This document shows, in pieces, positions 1 to 9,800 of a DNA stretch of 12,016 nt. Both the position numbers and the translations under genes were made by a program. The DNA comes from Physocladia obscura (Eukaryota; Chytridiomycota; Chytridiomycetes; Chytridiales; Chytriomycetaceae): assembly GCA_027596945.1 (NCBI GenBank), contig JADGJH010001091.1, positions 1-12,016 of the forward strand, in the 5' to 3' direction. The notes beneath the pieces are model-generated. The model was not told where the DNA came from and searched no databases. It worked only from the letters and a program-made list of their open reading frames with translations. The stretch's first letter is position 1. Each line of letters begins with the position of its first letter.

Positions 1-20
1 CATCAACCACCCTGCGCAAT

Positions 21-1732
21 TCAATAAAAAGGAAGCGTTCTCTTTCTGCTATTTTTTACACCCAATGAAGATTGAACAGACGGCATTGATCCATTGCTTT
101 GAACCGGTTGAGCTAAAGTTTTGGACTCATATACAACACGAGTTTTCTTGATTTCAACCGAGTGATTAATTTGCTTGTCATTTTCGTCAGAGTCAAAAAT
201 ACCGCCATCATCATCATTAATTAAGGTAGATTTTGCCTTATTATGAACCTCTCTATTATTTCTTTCAGTTTCATTGTTGTTATAAGCTTTGATGTAACTT
301 AGTGAATAGTTTTTATCGGTTTTGTCATCCTCTTCATCAGATATTACAATTACAGACTCAGATTTGCGAACAGATTCATCACCGGAATCATCATTATCAG
401 AATTGGCGATATATTCGGAAACTGCAAGGTTGGCAATAGATTGAGAAACAGGTTTGTCAATAGTTTTCGATTCAGACTGTTGGCTATTGGCGACAGGTTC
501 GGATTCAGAATCAGATACAAATTCTGGAATAAAGAAAGCAGAAACAGACGCAGATTCGGATAATTTCATGCCCGAATTGCGAACAACATAAGTTCTTTGA
601 GCTGACAGAATCGCAGTCTTCGCTTTTTGCAAAATTTCCAAGCAAGAATCAAGATCTTTTCCAAAATCGTAGTCATTAAAAACAAAGGCCTGGATCCACT
701 CGAGAACACTCAGCCATGGACATGTTGTTTCGACAAACGTAGATGGCAGTTCAAAGCAGGGTTCCTGATTATTAGTAGAAGTTGCGCGAGTGATCCAAGA
801 CAGACATTCTTGTTTTGTACTGAACAGGTCAAGGTATTTAATTGCAATATCAATCAATTCACGAGAGTTTACTGGAATTGTGTCAGCGGCAGAAAGCGCG
901 AATGGACGAGGATTTTTTTTAGGTGGGTTTGAGAAAAGGCGATTGTAGAGAACTTGAAGAGCTGCAGTATCGCATGCTCGGGAAAGAAGCTTGATTGCAA
1001 AAATCTGTAGATACAAAGTCAAAAAAAATTAAATGATGTGGTACGTACCCATTTTCTCAAAGCAATACTGATATTTTCGAAGCGCCGTTCGAGACGGCCT
1101 TCGGAAGCATCAGCAAGAGAGTTAATACGCGAGAAAGCCTTGTTTATGGCACGGACGGCGTGGGGCGAGTGGAAGGGTCTGAGGGCAGGCTGTCTGTTTC
1201 CTGCGTGGGGGTGAGTATATGCGACGGGAAAAAGTGCGTCGTTTTCTGACAACCAGACGCGCGCCTCGCTGACTTTTGCGCGACGGCGGATTTCAAGGGC
1301 ATTTACTGCAGCGAGAGTGTCGACGACCATGGCGAGGTCAAAGCGCGACATTGCCTGGCGACTTTGGGACAACGAAGACGACGAGTACGCCGCAAGCATC
1401 AGGCGTAGTGCGTGCGACGACACCACAGAAGAAAATCCTGTGTGCTGAGTCATGATGAGTCATCAAATTGACCAATCCCTTCTGTGCATTTCTGCTCGGC
1501 GAATTCGATGCCAATACATGCAAAATAGAATAGAGCAAGATAGAAAACTTACTTTGCTCTTCTCGTTTTCCTTCACTGCTCGATCGTATACTCGCCGAAC
1601 TCGTTCAAAAAATTCTCGACGCTTTCGGAGCTCGTTCAGCTCATCCTCATTACTCGTATACCTGCGATGGTATGTCAAGTACTCTAGATGTTCAAAGGCA
1701 AGAAGGGTTGTCTGAGGCGGCTGTCGGCGCAT
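21..1732 (-). CDS. Unrecognised nuclear-type protein with acidic tail and SUMO-interaction-like motif, three exons
   Basis: Proposed exons are 1732-1553, 1444-1049 and 1004-21, giving 519 residues. The introns are 1552-1445 (108 nt, GTAAGT donor) and 1048-1005 (44 nt, GTACGT...CTACAG); both are phase 0. The ATG at 1732 follows CACC, and an in-frame TAG lies about 54 nt upstream with no ATG between. Residues 1-60 are highly charged and probably helical. Residues 61 to about 330 are mixed and look folded. The last about 190 residues are rich in Ser, Asp, Glu and Asn and probably disordered. VIVISDEEDD (about 410-419) has the hydrophobic core plus acidic flank of a SUMO-interaction motif, and the chain ends SRKRTLPFY. 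I do not recognise a family; a nuclear, SUMO-linked role is inference. The second intron is firm. Joining exon 1 is less certain: an alternative start at the ATG at 1453, just after an in-frame TGA, would give 462 residues. Confidence 0.6.
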
Positions 1733-2654
1733 GGTGAGTGTGTCAACTTTTTGCCTCTTTTTTAATTTAATAATCTAGGAAATTCCACTCGAAACGTTTT
1801 TGAAAGAGTTGAAAGTCCAGCAAATGTTTTACATCGTTCTTCACAGAAAAATTATCTCGGGCAATTGGAAAAGCTGTCTTGCGTGGACTTTCAGTTCAGC
1901 TGCTCGTATGGATGTTGCTGGGATTCATTGAGCAGAACTTATAGCTAATTATTATTGTCTCATTACATTAGGTTGGAATCTAGAAGTGGGGATCACAAAT
2001 AAATAAAAATCGCTTTCCTTCATCTGCATCCAACATAAGAATTCAGAAGCCTTTGAGTGATCTGCAAGATGCAGGTGTCAATGCAAAAATCTTGAAACAT
2101 GAGCAGCAAACTACTTGCTGTCATGCGGTTACAGAAAAATTATTTTAGTTGCAAGAATAATGCAATAATATACTAAAAAATCGTGAGTTGCAAGTTAAAA
2201 TTTTGGAAAGTTTGTTGGAAAACTTCTTAAAATTTTCCAAGGATTAGAATCAATTACTTTTCAGGTTAGTGTCCCGTTGTATTCAGAACAAAAAAATAAT
2301 GGAGAGGTTCTCTGCATGGGATTCGATGCGACTGCCATTCAATTGATGGATTTCCAAACGTGATTTGCTTAACTTTAACATGCTTATATGGATCCCAGAC
2401 GCAGATATGAACAGAATAATGCTGAAAAATAGGCCACACCAACTCTTATAGATACTAAGTATTTCAATTTCTACGCTTACAGTGTATTTCCCCTGTGTTA
2501 TCGTTTTGATTTGATTAATATTAACAACGTTTTTGAAGCTCATTCAATTTTTGGTCGTCCAATTTTTATAGTAGTACTCTGCCCAGAGCTTAAAATCATT
2601 GTAAAAGTGGAGATATATACACTGCACTAAGGGATTTTGTTATTTTCACCCTGA
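1733..2654. other. Non-coding stretch, no recognised feature
   Basis: This AT-rich stretch has stops in every frame. It should hold the promoter of the minus-strand gene starting at 1732 and the 3' flank of the possible gene at 2655-3055. The only sizeable open frame (2543-2283, minus) has a stop codon directly before its first ATG and no recognisable domain. I saw no tRNA-like fold, no repeat array and no mobile element. Confidence 0.5.
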
Positions 2655-3055
2655 TCAAGTTTTCCCCAATTTTTCATACCATCCAGTAGCGTGACCTTCA
2701 TTCTCTACATGGAGTCTTTCAATTACGGAGAGAAAGTTAATGTAGCACATGGAGCTGGGAGTTATAGATCTTGCTTCCAATAGGGCAATAATGTTGAGTT
2801 CTTGGTCTGGAAAAATTTTGTGACCCATCCGGGGTTTATGGATGCTCTGGCATATCTTGTCTACCAGTTCTACTGACCGAGGTCTGTTTGCAGCTGCCTG
2901 TTCAATGGCTTTGATAGCAGATGGACTGATTGTGAAGAAATTCGTTCCATCGGTGAAAATATCTCTCCGCAAGACCTGATTGCTGGGCTGCGTCTGAAAA
3001 GTAGCAGATTTCTTATTCTTACGTGAATGGCGCAATATGGTAGTTTCATACTCAA
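2655..3055 (-). CDS. Possible small gene, unrecognised
   Basis: An open frame without an early ATG runs to a TGA at 2657-2655 and encodes over 120 residues of ordinary-looking protein, with motifs such as DIFTDGTNFF, ANRPRSVELVDKIC and HATGWYEKLG. The nearest upstream ATG (3055, residues MSMKLPYCAIH) is in another frame. Removing a GT-AG segment at 3022-2994 (GTAAGA...TTTTCAG, only 29 nt) would join the two in phase 0. A second 29-nt GT-AG candidate at 2679-2651 would move the stop to about 2596 and give about 133 residues. Introns this short are below everything else in the window (44 nt and up), so the model is weak. It could equally be a gene remnant, a fragment of a longer gene or a chance frame. 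No family is recognised. It is divergent from the Mis12 gene, with 80 nt between the two starts. Confidence 0.35.
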
Positions 3056-3135
3056 TTTATTGGACTAAAAGTGAAGAAGTTCTGGGTCATTCATTCATTT
3101 GACAAAAGTCCGAAAAGCAAAACAATTCAACAACA
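3056..3135. promoter_or_regulatory. Upstream region of the Mis12 gene, possibly a bidirectional promoter
   Basis: The 80 bases before the Mis12 ATG must carry at least its 5' leader. If the minus-strand frame at 2655-3055 is a gene, the two would share this spacer. I see no clear TATA box or other named element. The Mis12 start itself has a favourable A at position -3. Confidence 0.25.
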
Positions 3136-4831
3136 ATGCAAGCCCAGCAGCAACAACGCCTTGGATTCGACGGCCGCGAAGGGCTTGCATCACTACTCAA
3201 GAAATGCGCTGCTTCCGCCGCCGACAAGAAACGCCGCGAATCAGTCTTTTTCCCAGCAAACGACATCAAAGCAAGCAGCAGCATCAACGGTGCACATAAA
3301 TCCGAAAACACAAAAACTAATAATGATAATCCCGCCAATATCGAGCAGCCGACAGCTTTTCAGTTGGAACTCGATGCCCTACCAACGGCTGCCGAATCTG
3401 CTCAATTGCCTGAACCAAAAAATCAGACAGATGCAGAAAAACATCAGCAGGAGTTATCAATCCCCGCGGTTTCTACTGCCGTCGCTGTTCCGGAAATTCC
3501 ATCGCAAGTGCGACTCACTCGTGAGCAGTTCTGCGCTGCACAGGAGATGCGCGCCCGCGAACTTCTGGTTGAACATTTTGGCTTTGATGTTGCCGATTTG
3601 GTGGACGATATTCTTAATGCTGTTAATTTGGTTGTGATGCAAGCGCTTGAGGCTTTTGAAGAGTTCGTTGTTGGTCGTTTGGAAGATAATGTTTTCGCTG
3701 CCGAAAACGTTTGTTTTTAAAAAAAAGTGTCCCATCACTGTTTTTTTTTTTTTTTTAACGTTAAGTTTGTTCTTATTTTTTTAGGGCGTTGTAGCTATTC
3801 AGACTTTAATGGAACACGCAATCGACAAGTGCTTTGATCGTTTTGAAGTTTATGTCACCAAATGTATTTTTACAATCCCAAAAGGCATTTCCGTCACACT
3901 TCCACATTATGAAGTATTAAAAAACCCATTTTTTTCAAGTCATTTTATTAAATATTTTTTTAATAGAGTGTTGACATGTCTTTGATTGATGAAGATGAAT
4001 ATGAGATCGATAAGCGGATTGAATTTCTGAAAAAGCGTCTTGAAGCAGTTTCGTGCGCCTGAACACAATTAACTTATATACATATTAAATTAAATCGTAA
4101 AAATAAATAATGAAAACAGGCTCAATACTATAACAAAACTGTCACAACCAGTCTCAAAACTCTCGAATCAAATAACGAATCTCTCACATCTCTTTTAACG
4201 TCCCTACAAACAATTACTGATGTTCCTGCATTGCCCGAACTTTCTCATAGTGTTACTGAACTGGAAGAACTCATGGTTGTGGCTGAAGATGAAGTACAAG
4301 CTGTTTCAGAATCGTTGCGGTTGATATATTTTATATTATTTCTCTTATTTTTTTTTAAATATTTTAAATATTTTTCTTACAATTTCTGAAAGTTATGTCG
4401 AAGGAGAACGTGGACAATTACCATTTGCAACACGGAGTGGCGAAGAAGCTCGTGTGTTAGGGGATTACATATTGGCATATAAAAAACGTATGGAAGAATC
4501 TGGAAAAGACGTTATTAGAAGAAACTCCACTGGTGACGATTCAATGGACGGCGTTGTCATGGAAGGTGGTGGAAACAGTAGCGGTGCTGGAGTCCGCCAA
4601 TTTTTGGAAGGAATGAAAGTTGGTGTGGCGACGAGCGTTGAGATGCAGGAAGCGAAAGAAATTGGCGGCGTACCAGAGGTATAATTATTCACCAGCAATA
4701 AATTTTGTTAAGCCATTTATGCATTTATTAAACTAACTTTGTTTACATCACAGGCATTAGGTCGCGTCAAATGGGGAGCTGCGCTTGGAGCACAGATTCC
4801 AAGGATCAATGAGGATGTCGAAATGGCTTAA
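3136..4831 (+). CDS. MIS12: Mis12/Mtw1 kinetochore protein, six exons
   Basis: Exons are 3136-3708, 3785-3913, 3967-4047, 4120-4319, 4393-4678 and 4754-4831, giving 448 residues. The introns are 76, 53, 72, 73 and 75 nt, all GT-AG and phase-compatible. The Mis12 domain starts near residue 141 with LLVEHFGFDVADLVDDILNA. It continues through RLEDN (about 181), MEHAIDKCFDRFEVYV (exon 2), FTIPKG...VTLPHYE (about 222-234) and DEDEYEIDKRIEFLKKRL (exon 3), then a coiled coil in exon 4. These segments in this order are the family signature. The Mis12 complex (Mis12, Nnf1, Dsn1, Nsl1) links inner kinetochore proteins to the Ndc80 complex. The first 140 residues are Gln/Ala/Ser-rich and look disordered, and the roughly 120 residues after the coiled coil include a Gly-rich stretch; both lie outside the core domain. 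Exons 5 and 6 are joined by splice phase and position rather than by homology, so the C-terminus is less certain than the domain. Confidence 0.88.
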
Positions 4832-5676
4832 TAGAACCTGTAATAATATAGCAATGGAATTGCCAATTTTATTTTATGAGAATGCATTGGGTTGTTTTTA
4901 TTTTAAGGACTTTCAAAAACCAGAAAAACAACATACAACTACTGAAAGACTCAAACTCAAAGCAATGGATTACTTTCACAAAATTAAAGAGGATACATTG
5001 ATAAATTTGGAAAGACAGTGAAAGCAGCAACATCAGAAAGGAATTTATTTTGAATGGAGTTGAGGAAGAAAAAAGATTAATTGAGAATTAAAGACGAAAG
5101 TTATGAGGGTGTATGGCCGGAAAAAGATCTAGCAGGCGCATAAAAACAAAAATAAATTGCGATAGGCGCAAATTCTAATAAATCACTTGCAGTATTCTTG
5201 CTTACTAAAATTCAAAAGTCAGACTCACATCAGTAGTTGAGAGTTGAAGGATCAAGGTCAGTCAACGCGAAGACGATAGATAGAAAAACAAATGGCTAAT
5301 AGGAATGCACGCGAAAAAATGCGTTTGACGTCAATATTTAGTTACTGCAACGCCAGTAACTTGATACACCACCTTTGAAAGAATCGCGTTTACAAGGCTC
5401 CCTCCATTTGGTTCTGGCCTATTGACGTGTTGTTTCAATATTATCGTTGTTAACAATGAGTGCAAAAAAGAATATCATCCTTCATCAAAACTGACAAAAT
5501 TCTTCGGCATCTGAATTTTTTTATTCTGACAAACACAGAGATGAACAAATCCAAAAACGGAATTAAAGCTTTGGATTCAATGGATCACTGAGATTTTTAA
5601 GTATAAAGGGAGAATTAGATGGGAGGCGGATGAGTGGATGAGAACGAACCTTGGGAACATAATTCAATACGGAGAC
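4832..5676. other. Non-coding spacer between convergent genes
   Basis: This lies between the stop of the Mis12 gene (plus) and the stop of the glutaredoxin gene (minus), so it should contain both 3' untranslated regions. It is AT-rich with stops in all frames. One plus-strand frame (4785-5021) overlaps the last Mis12 exon and runs on, but has no recognisable content. No RNA gene, repeat array or mobile element was seen. Confidence 0.55.
5520..5525 (-). terminator. Possible polyadenylation signal (AATAAA) of the glutaredoxin gene
   Basis: A minus-strand AATAAA lies 152 nt beyond the glutaredoxin stop codon, a plausible 3' UTR distance. In DNA this AT-rich the hexamer also occurs by chance, so this is positional evidence only. 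Confidence 0.25.
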
Positions 5677-6121
5677 TTACGCTTGCAGATTCTTGAGCAG
5701 ATTCTTGAGCTCTCCGGCAGCATTAAGCTTGAAGAGATCATCGCAACCGCCGACCTAATGATTGATGGATGAACGAAATGTAACGATTAATTGTTTTGTT
5801 TGATTAGTAATAATTGAATAAACGCACCTGCTTCTGGTTGATAAAAATGTTTGGGACAGTGCGTTGGCCCGTTTTTTCGGCCAAGTACTGCTGGATGTCG
5901 GCTCCGTCGTCGCGCATGTCGAGCTCGAGTTGCTCATACGTCGCGCCGTACGAGTCAAGCAGATCCTTGGCTTTCTTGCAGTACGGACAGTACGATTTGC
6001 TGAAAACCACGATCTTGTTTCCGGCGATTGTCGCTTCTGTTGTTTCCTTCGCGCTGCCCATTATTGCTGCTTTCGATGCTGTTCTGGAGATGTTTCGCCG
6101 CAGTAAATTCGCTAAAAACAT
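5677..6121 (-). CDS. GRX: Dithiol glutaredoxin with probable mitochondrial leader, two exons
   Basis: Exons are 6121-5828 and 5754-5677, separated by a 73-nt intron (5827-5755, GTGCGT...ATTAG, phase 0), giving 123 residues. Visible family marks are the dithiol active site SKSYCPYC (CPYC at residues 45-48), the TVP cis-proline loop (RTVPNIFIN, TVP at 88-90) and the glutathione-binding GGCDD turn just after the splice junction (about 100-104), followed by the final helix ending LKNLQA. Glutaredoxins reduce disulfides and protein-glutathione mixed disulfides using glutathione. Three in-frame ATGs precede the domain. The one at 6178 adds an acidic-containing extension (142 residues). The one at 6121 begins MFLANLLRRNISRTASKAA, which has no acidic residue, several Arg/Lys and looks like a mitochondrial presequence. 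The one at 6061 (ataATGG context) gives a 103-residue cytosolic-size protein. I chose 6121. The identity is firm; the start is not. An exact 12-nt duplication encodes part of the final helix. Confidence 0.92.
5686..5709 (+). repeat. Two direct copies of a 12-nt unit in the glutaredoxin 3' exon
   Basis: CAGATTCTTGAG occurs twice without a gap at 5686-5697 and 5698-5709. On the coding strand it supplies the repeated Leu-Lys-Asn-Leu pattern of the C-terminal helix, so it keeps the reading frame and the heptad-like spacing. Confidence 0.8.
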
Positions 6122-6895
6122 TCTTCCTTTTTCCACTGCCAATTTCAAATCCTTGTGTGATTTGTCAGCAATACTCATTCTGCTCCAAAAAGAACTTTGC
6201 TCCTTTACCCTCTCATTTACAGTTCTCAAGACTTTGGATCAACATGCTAATATGTACGATTTTCAGCTCATACTTTGTAAATGTCTGTGATTGCAATCTC
6301 TCAATATCTTACAAAGGAAATGGAAATAAGTCTTCCATTTCAAAAATGAATGGCCAAAATATTGGAAACTACAAATTCTGACGAATTTTATCGTAAAAGT
6401 GCTCAATAAATTTGAATGCTTACATATTTTCGATAGTTGAGATATAGCCTCTGTCCCCATACAGAAAATATGGTTGAGCGACTCAAAACTGTTTCAATCA
6501 AGCATTTGAGATAACACTAACTCGAACTGTCATCTCGAAAAACTTTTTACTATTTGTCCATAATTTTAACTGGAGTCTTTTCAATTGGTTGGAAAATATT
6601 TCAAAAACGAGAAAATAAACTCACAAATTGACAGTTACCAGTAATTTTCAATCAAAACATAAGTTAAATAAATAATTTTCAATGACAGTGTTTGTCAAGC
6701 ATATAATACTTTCACTAGTGGTATTGCTGCTTGTAGTCTTCGTACACAAAGTGGATTTAGAGCCTATATTGTTGTAACCTCGGAGACAACTAAAAACTCC
6801 CACTTACACAGTTTCTACTTTGCAACTAATAAATTCAAAAAAGAAAAAAGAAAAAAAACCACTCCAAGACTTCAATGCAATTTTGTTTCGTAAAC
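6122..6895. other. Non-coding spacer between two minus-strand genes
   Basis: This contains the 5' region of the glutaredoxin gene, including the alternative start at 6178 and an open frame upstream of it that lacks a further ATG. It also contains the 3' flank of the giant gene that ends at 6896. It is AT-rich, with an A-rich run at 6838-6858. No separate gene, RNA or element is supported. Confidence 0.5.
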
Positions 6896-9800
6896 TCAAA
6901 CTTTTGGTGGCTTGGCAGTGTAAACAGCATCCCCATACTCCTCACTGCTGATTAATATTGCAAACATTTTAACTTCCGTAAGAATTGCGCTGTTACTCAA
7001 ACTGACGTATTCAAATCGACCCAATAAGTCACTGTACCCGTCCTTGTAAAATATTTCACGGGAATCCTGCAAACGGGCATACACTTTCACATAAACAGAC
7101 CCAACAGGTTTCAAACGCCTTGAAGCCAGCAGCTTCACATTTAAGAAATCGTCACTGTTGTTACTTGATGAAAGTGCCCATTCTTCGTCTACACTTGCGC
7201 TGCACTGTCTCTCACTCCGCAAAATCTGCACAACCCCCTTCTTTTCTCCAAACATACATGTTAATTTCGTGTCAGACGAAACACGCGTCTGTGAAATAGT
7301 TCCATTCAAGGCAAAAACTTCAACAGCCACATTGCCTCTTTTGATATTGTTCGGCACTTCCACTGTTAATTCACCAGATCCAGCAGGAAATTCGACTTCC
7401 ATTGTTTGTTGCGATTTCGTGAAAACTATTGGTATGTTAGCATCTGCGATGTTACTGACAGGATTAAATCCTTTGAATCTCGCTGCTGTTGTAAATGGCC
7501 GAGAAGAAAACTCCATCTCCAAATTAAGTGTGTGAAACTGCACAAAACATTTCTTAATGTTATTGAATGCAAATTTAATCAAACCAAGAGCCCCTGATTC
7601 TCCTGCTATTATGTTGAATGAAAGTGCCGACTCAGTGTTGATTGATAATGGGATTTTAGGATTGTCGACATCCGCTACTGAAACTGAGTTGTTATATAGT
7701 TCGTTGTATTCATTTGTACGAGATAGAACGGCCGCAAATAACTCATTCCACTGCTTCACAGGATAGTCCTTATATTTGACTGCAATTGAACGAGCAATTT
7801 CAAGCTTCGCACCACTTTTGTCATCAAGAAAGTCGAACCACGCTGCAAGGTAATCAATTTGAACAGGTAAATCCGGTGTGACATTGCTTGATGCTATTTC
7901 TGCCTGAAGATATTTGAATCTGACAAGCGCTTCTCCAAATCGATCTTGTAAGAGTAAATAGCAGATAAGCGAAACATGGTCGAGACATGAATAACTATTT
8001 ACTGGCTTGTTAATCAAGTACCCAATGAAAAATTTGTATGTCTCCATGAATTCTTTGTTGTTGACACGCGATCTTTGACCAATTTCATGTGCTTGCAGAA
8101 TTATACAATAAAATCAATATCACAATACACACTTTCAGAATAAAATTTACCTCTAGCATTGACAAGAGGCCAGTATGAAACAACTTCCGTCAATCCTGTC
8201 TCGTAATTATCCAAAACAATTTCATCAAACTTGATATATGGTAAATCAGTTGGTTTTCGTTGCATAAGCCATTCCAATATACTCTTGCGATGATGAAATT
8301 TCATTCCAAAAGCCCACAACGGATCATAATATGCTCCCCTACTTCTCCAAAATTCAAGAGCCCTTTGCCAAAATGCTTCATCTGAACCACAACGAAAGAG
8401 AATCTTTGAAGCCATACTGACTTCAAAGCGATCTTCATTCGTCTTTAGCCAATCCAAAACTTCTGCATTGCTTCCATGTTCTGAAATATATGACCAAGTG
8501 ATTCCACCTTCGGCGTCAACGAGCATGGACTTTTCTATAGTCTCCAGAACAGAGAGTTTAAATGCCGGACTCGATGCTACCACAAAATTTTTTCGATCGG
8601 ACACATGGATTGGAAACTGCCAATACTCTCCAGCTGCGGGGAAATAGAAGTGAAAGTGTGATTCTGCAGTAGTAAAAGGCTTCAGAGTAAAATTATGCTT
8701 CTTAACAGCGAAACATTTGACTGCCAGTGAACCCGACGGAATCGAAACAAGAGCTGATGCATTGTATCCAACTGCCATGGTGTTCGTGAGAGTCATTTCC
8801 ATTCCGTATACTTTTCCAGACAAAAATTTGGCTTTTTTCGGGTCAATGTACCGCGGAATCATTTCCCGAGTTTCCTCGTCTTGAGTTTGTGAATTTTCCG
8901 GGTCGAAATATTGTATGTTACATAAAATGGATGGTACCAGCCTAGAGTCCGATTCCTAATTTAAATGCAAACTAAACACAACATTTTCTCATAAAACGAA
9001 CACGAACCTTGAATTCTTTGTGGTAAACAACAGAAGGAGCTGCACTAGAAATCGCAATTGTATTTACGTCAATTTTTTGCGTTTCAAATGGGCGTGTAAC
9101 ATTAGATGGTTTAAAACCGACCCCTGAAATGGCTATACCAAACATTATCTCGGTGAAGTCTCCGGTCAAGAAATCATCAACATTCTGCATAGATGGTGAG
9201 CAAAAACAAGTTATCAAACAAATAAACAAACATTTGAAAGAAACTCTTTTTTCTCCGAATTGAAAGCCCAGTTGGAAAAATCGTGCCAAAAATGATTCAT
9301 GTTCAAATTCTTTGAGTGTCCACGACTGTTCCAGTAATGTCGTTCTCCAAATTCATTTGTTTGAGGGGGTGGTTCAAAATACACGCTTTCATGTTCTACT
9401 TCACGACTCCTGCGCGCACCAACCCGGTGATAAACACCGGATCTATCATGTTCACCAAGACTGTCATATCCATCTTCGTCATTTTCAAAATTCATAGCGC
9501 TGTCAGATGCTTCTTCATTAAATTGTTTTTCTTCATCTAAATAGGATAAAATTATTCACATTACATGAAGGAAATGGACACTAACTTGAATTTTTCAAGA
9601 TTGAAAAGACTCGTTCAATATTTTCATGCTTTTTTAAAAGATGTGGGCTACTCAAGCACTGACTCCGAAAACAATCATTAGCCCAGTTCTTAACAATTTC
9701 AATTGCATGTGTGTAAGTTGTGTTATTCTTCTGACACATGAGCCAACCAAATAATATCCGCTCTACAGTGTTCATTTTTATCCAAGATACAGAAATGTTT

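Noticed and set aside
1961..2010. tRNA-like T-loop string GGTTGGAATC
   Set aside because: No matching acceptor stem, D arm or anticodon arm could be found around it.
2283..2543. Minus-strand open frame of 86 codons with a faint OB-fold look
   Set aside because: A stop codon directly precedes its first ATG, no upstream acceptor gives a continuing frame, and the resemblance is too weak to name.
4785..5021. Plus-strand open frame of 78 codons overlapping the last Mis12 exon
   Set aside because: It overlaps conserved-phase coding sequence in another frame, has no recognisable motif and begins with TTG. It is best explained as chance in AT-rich DNA.
5814..6381. Plus-strand open frames opposite the glutaredoxin
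   Set aside because: The minus strand encodes CPYC, TVP and GGCDD in order, and the plus frames have no recognisable content.
7158..7766. Plus-strand open frames opposite the last exon of the giant gene
   Set aside because: They are antisense shadows of a long exon with conserved protein content.
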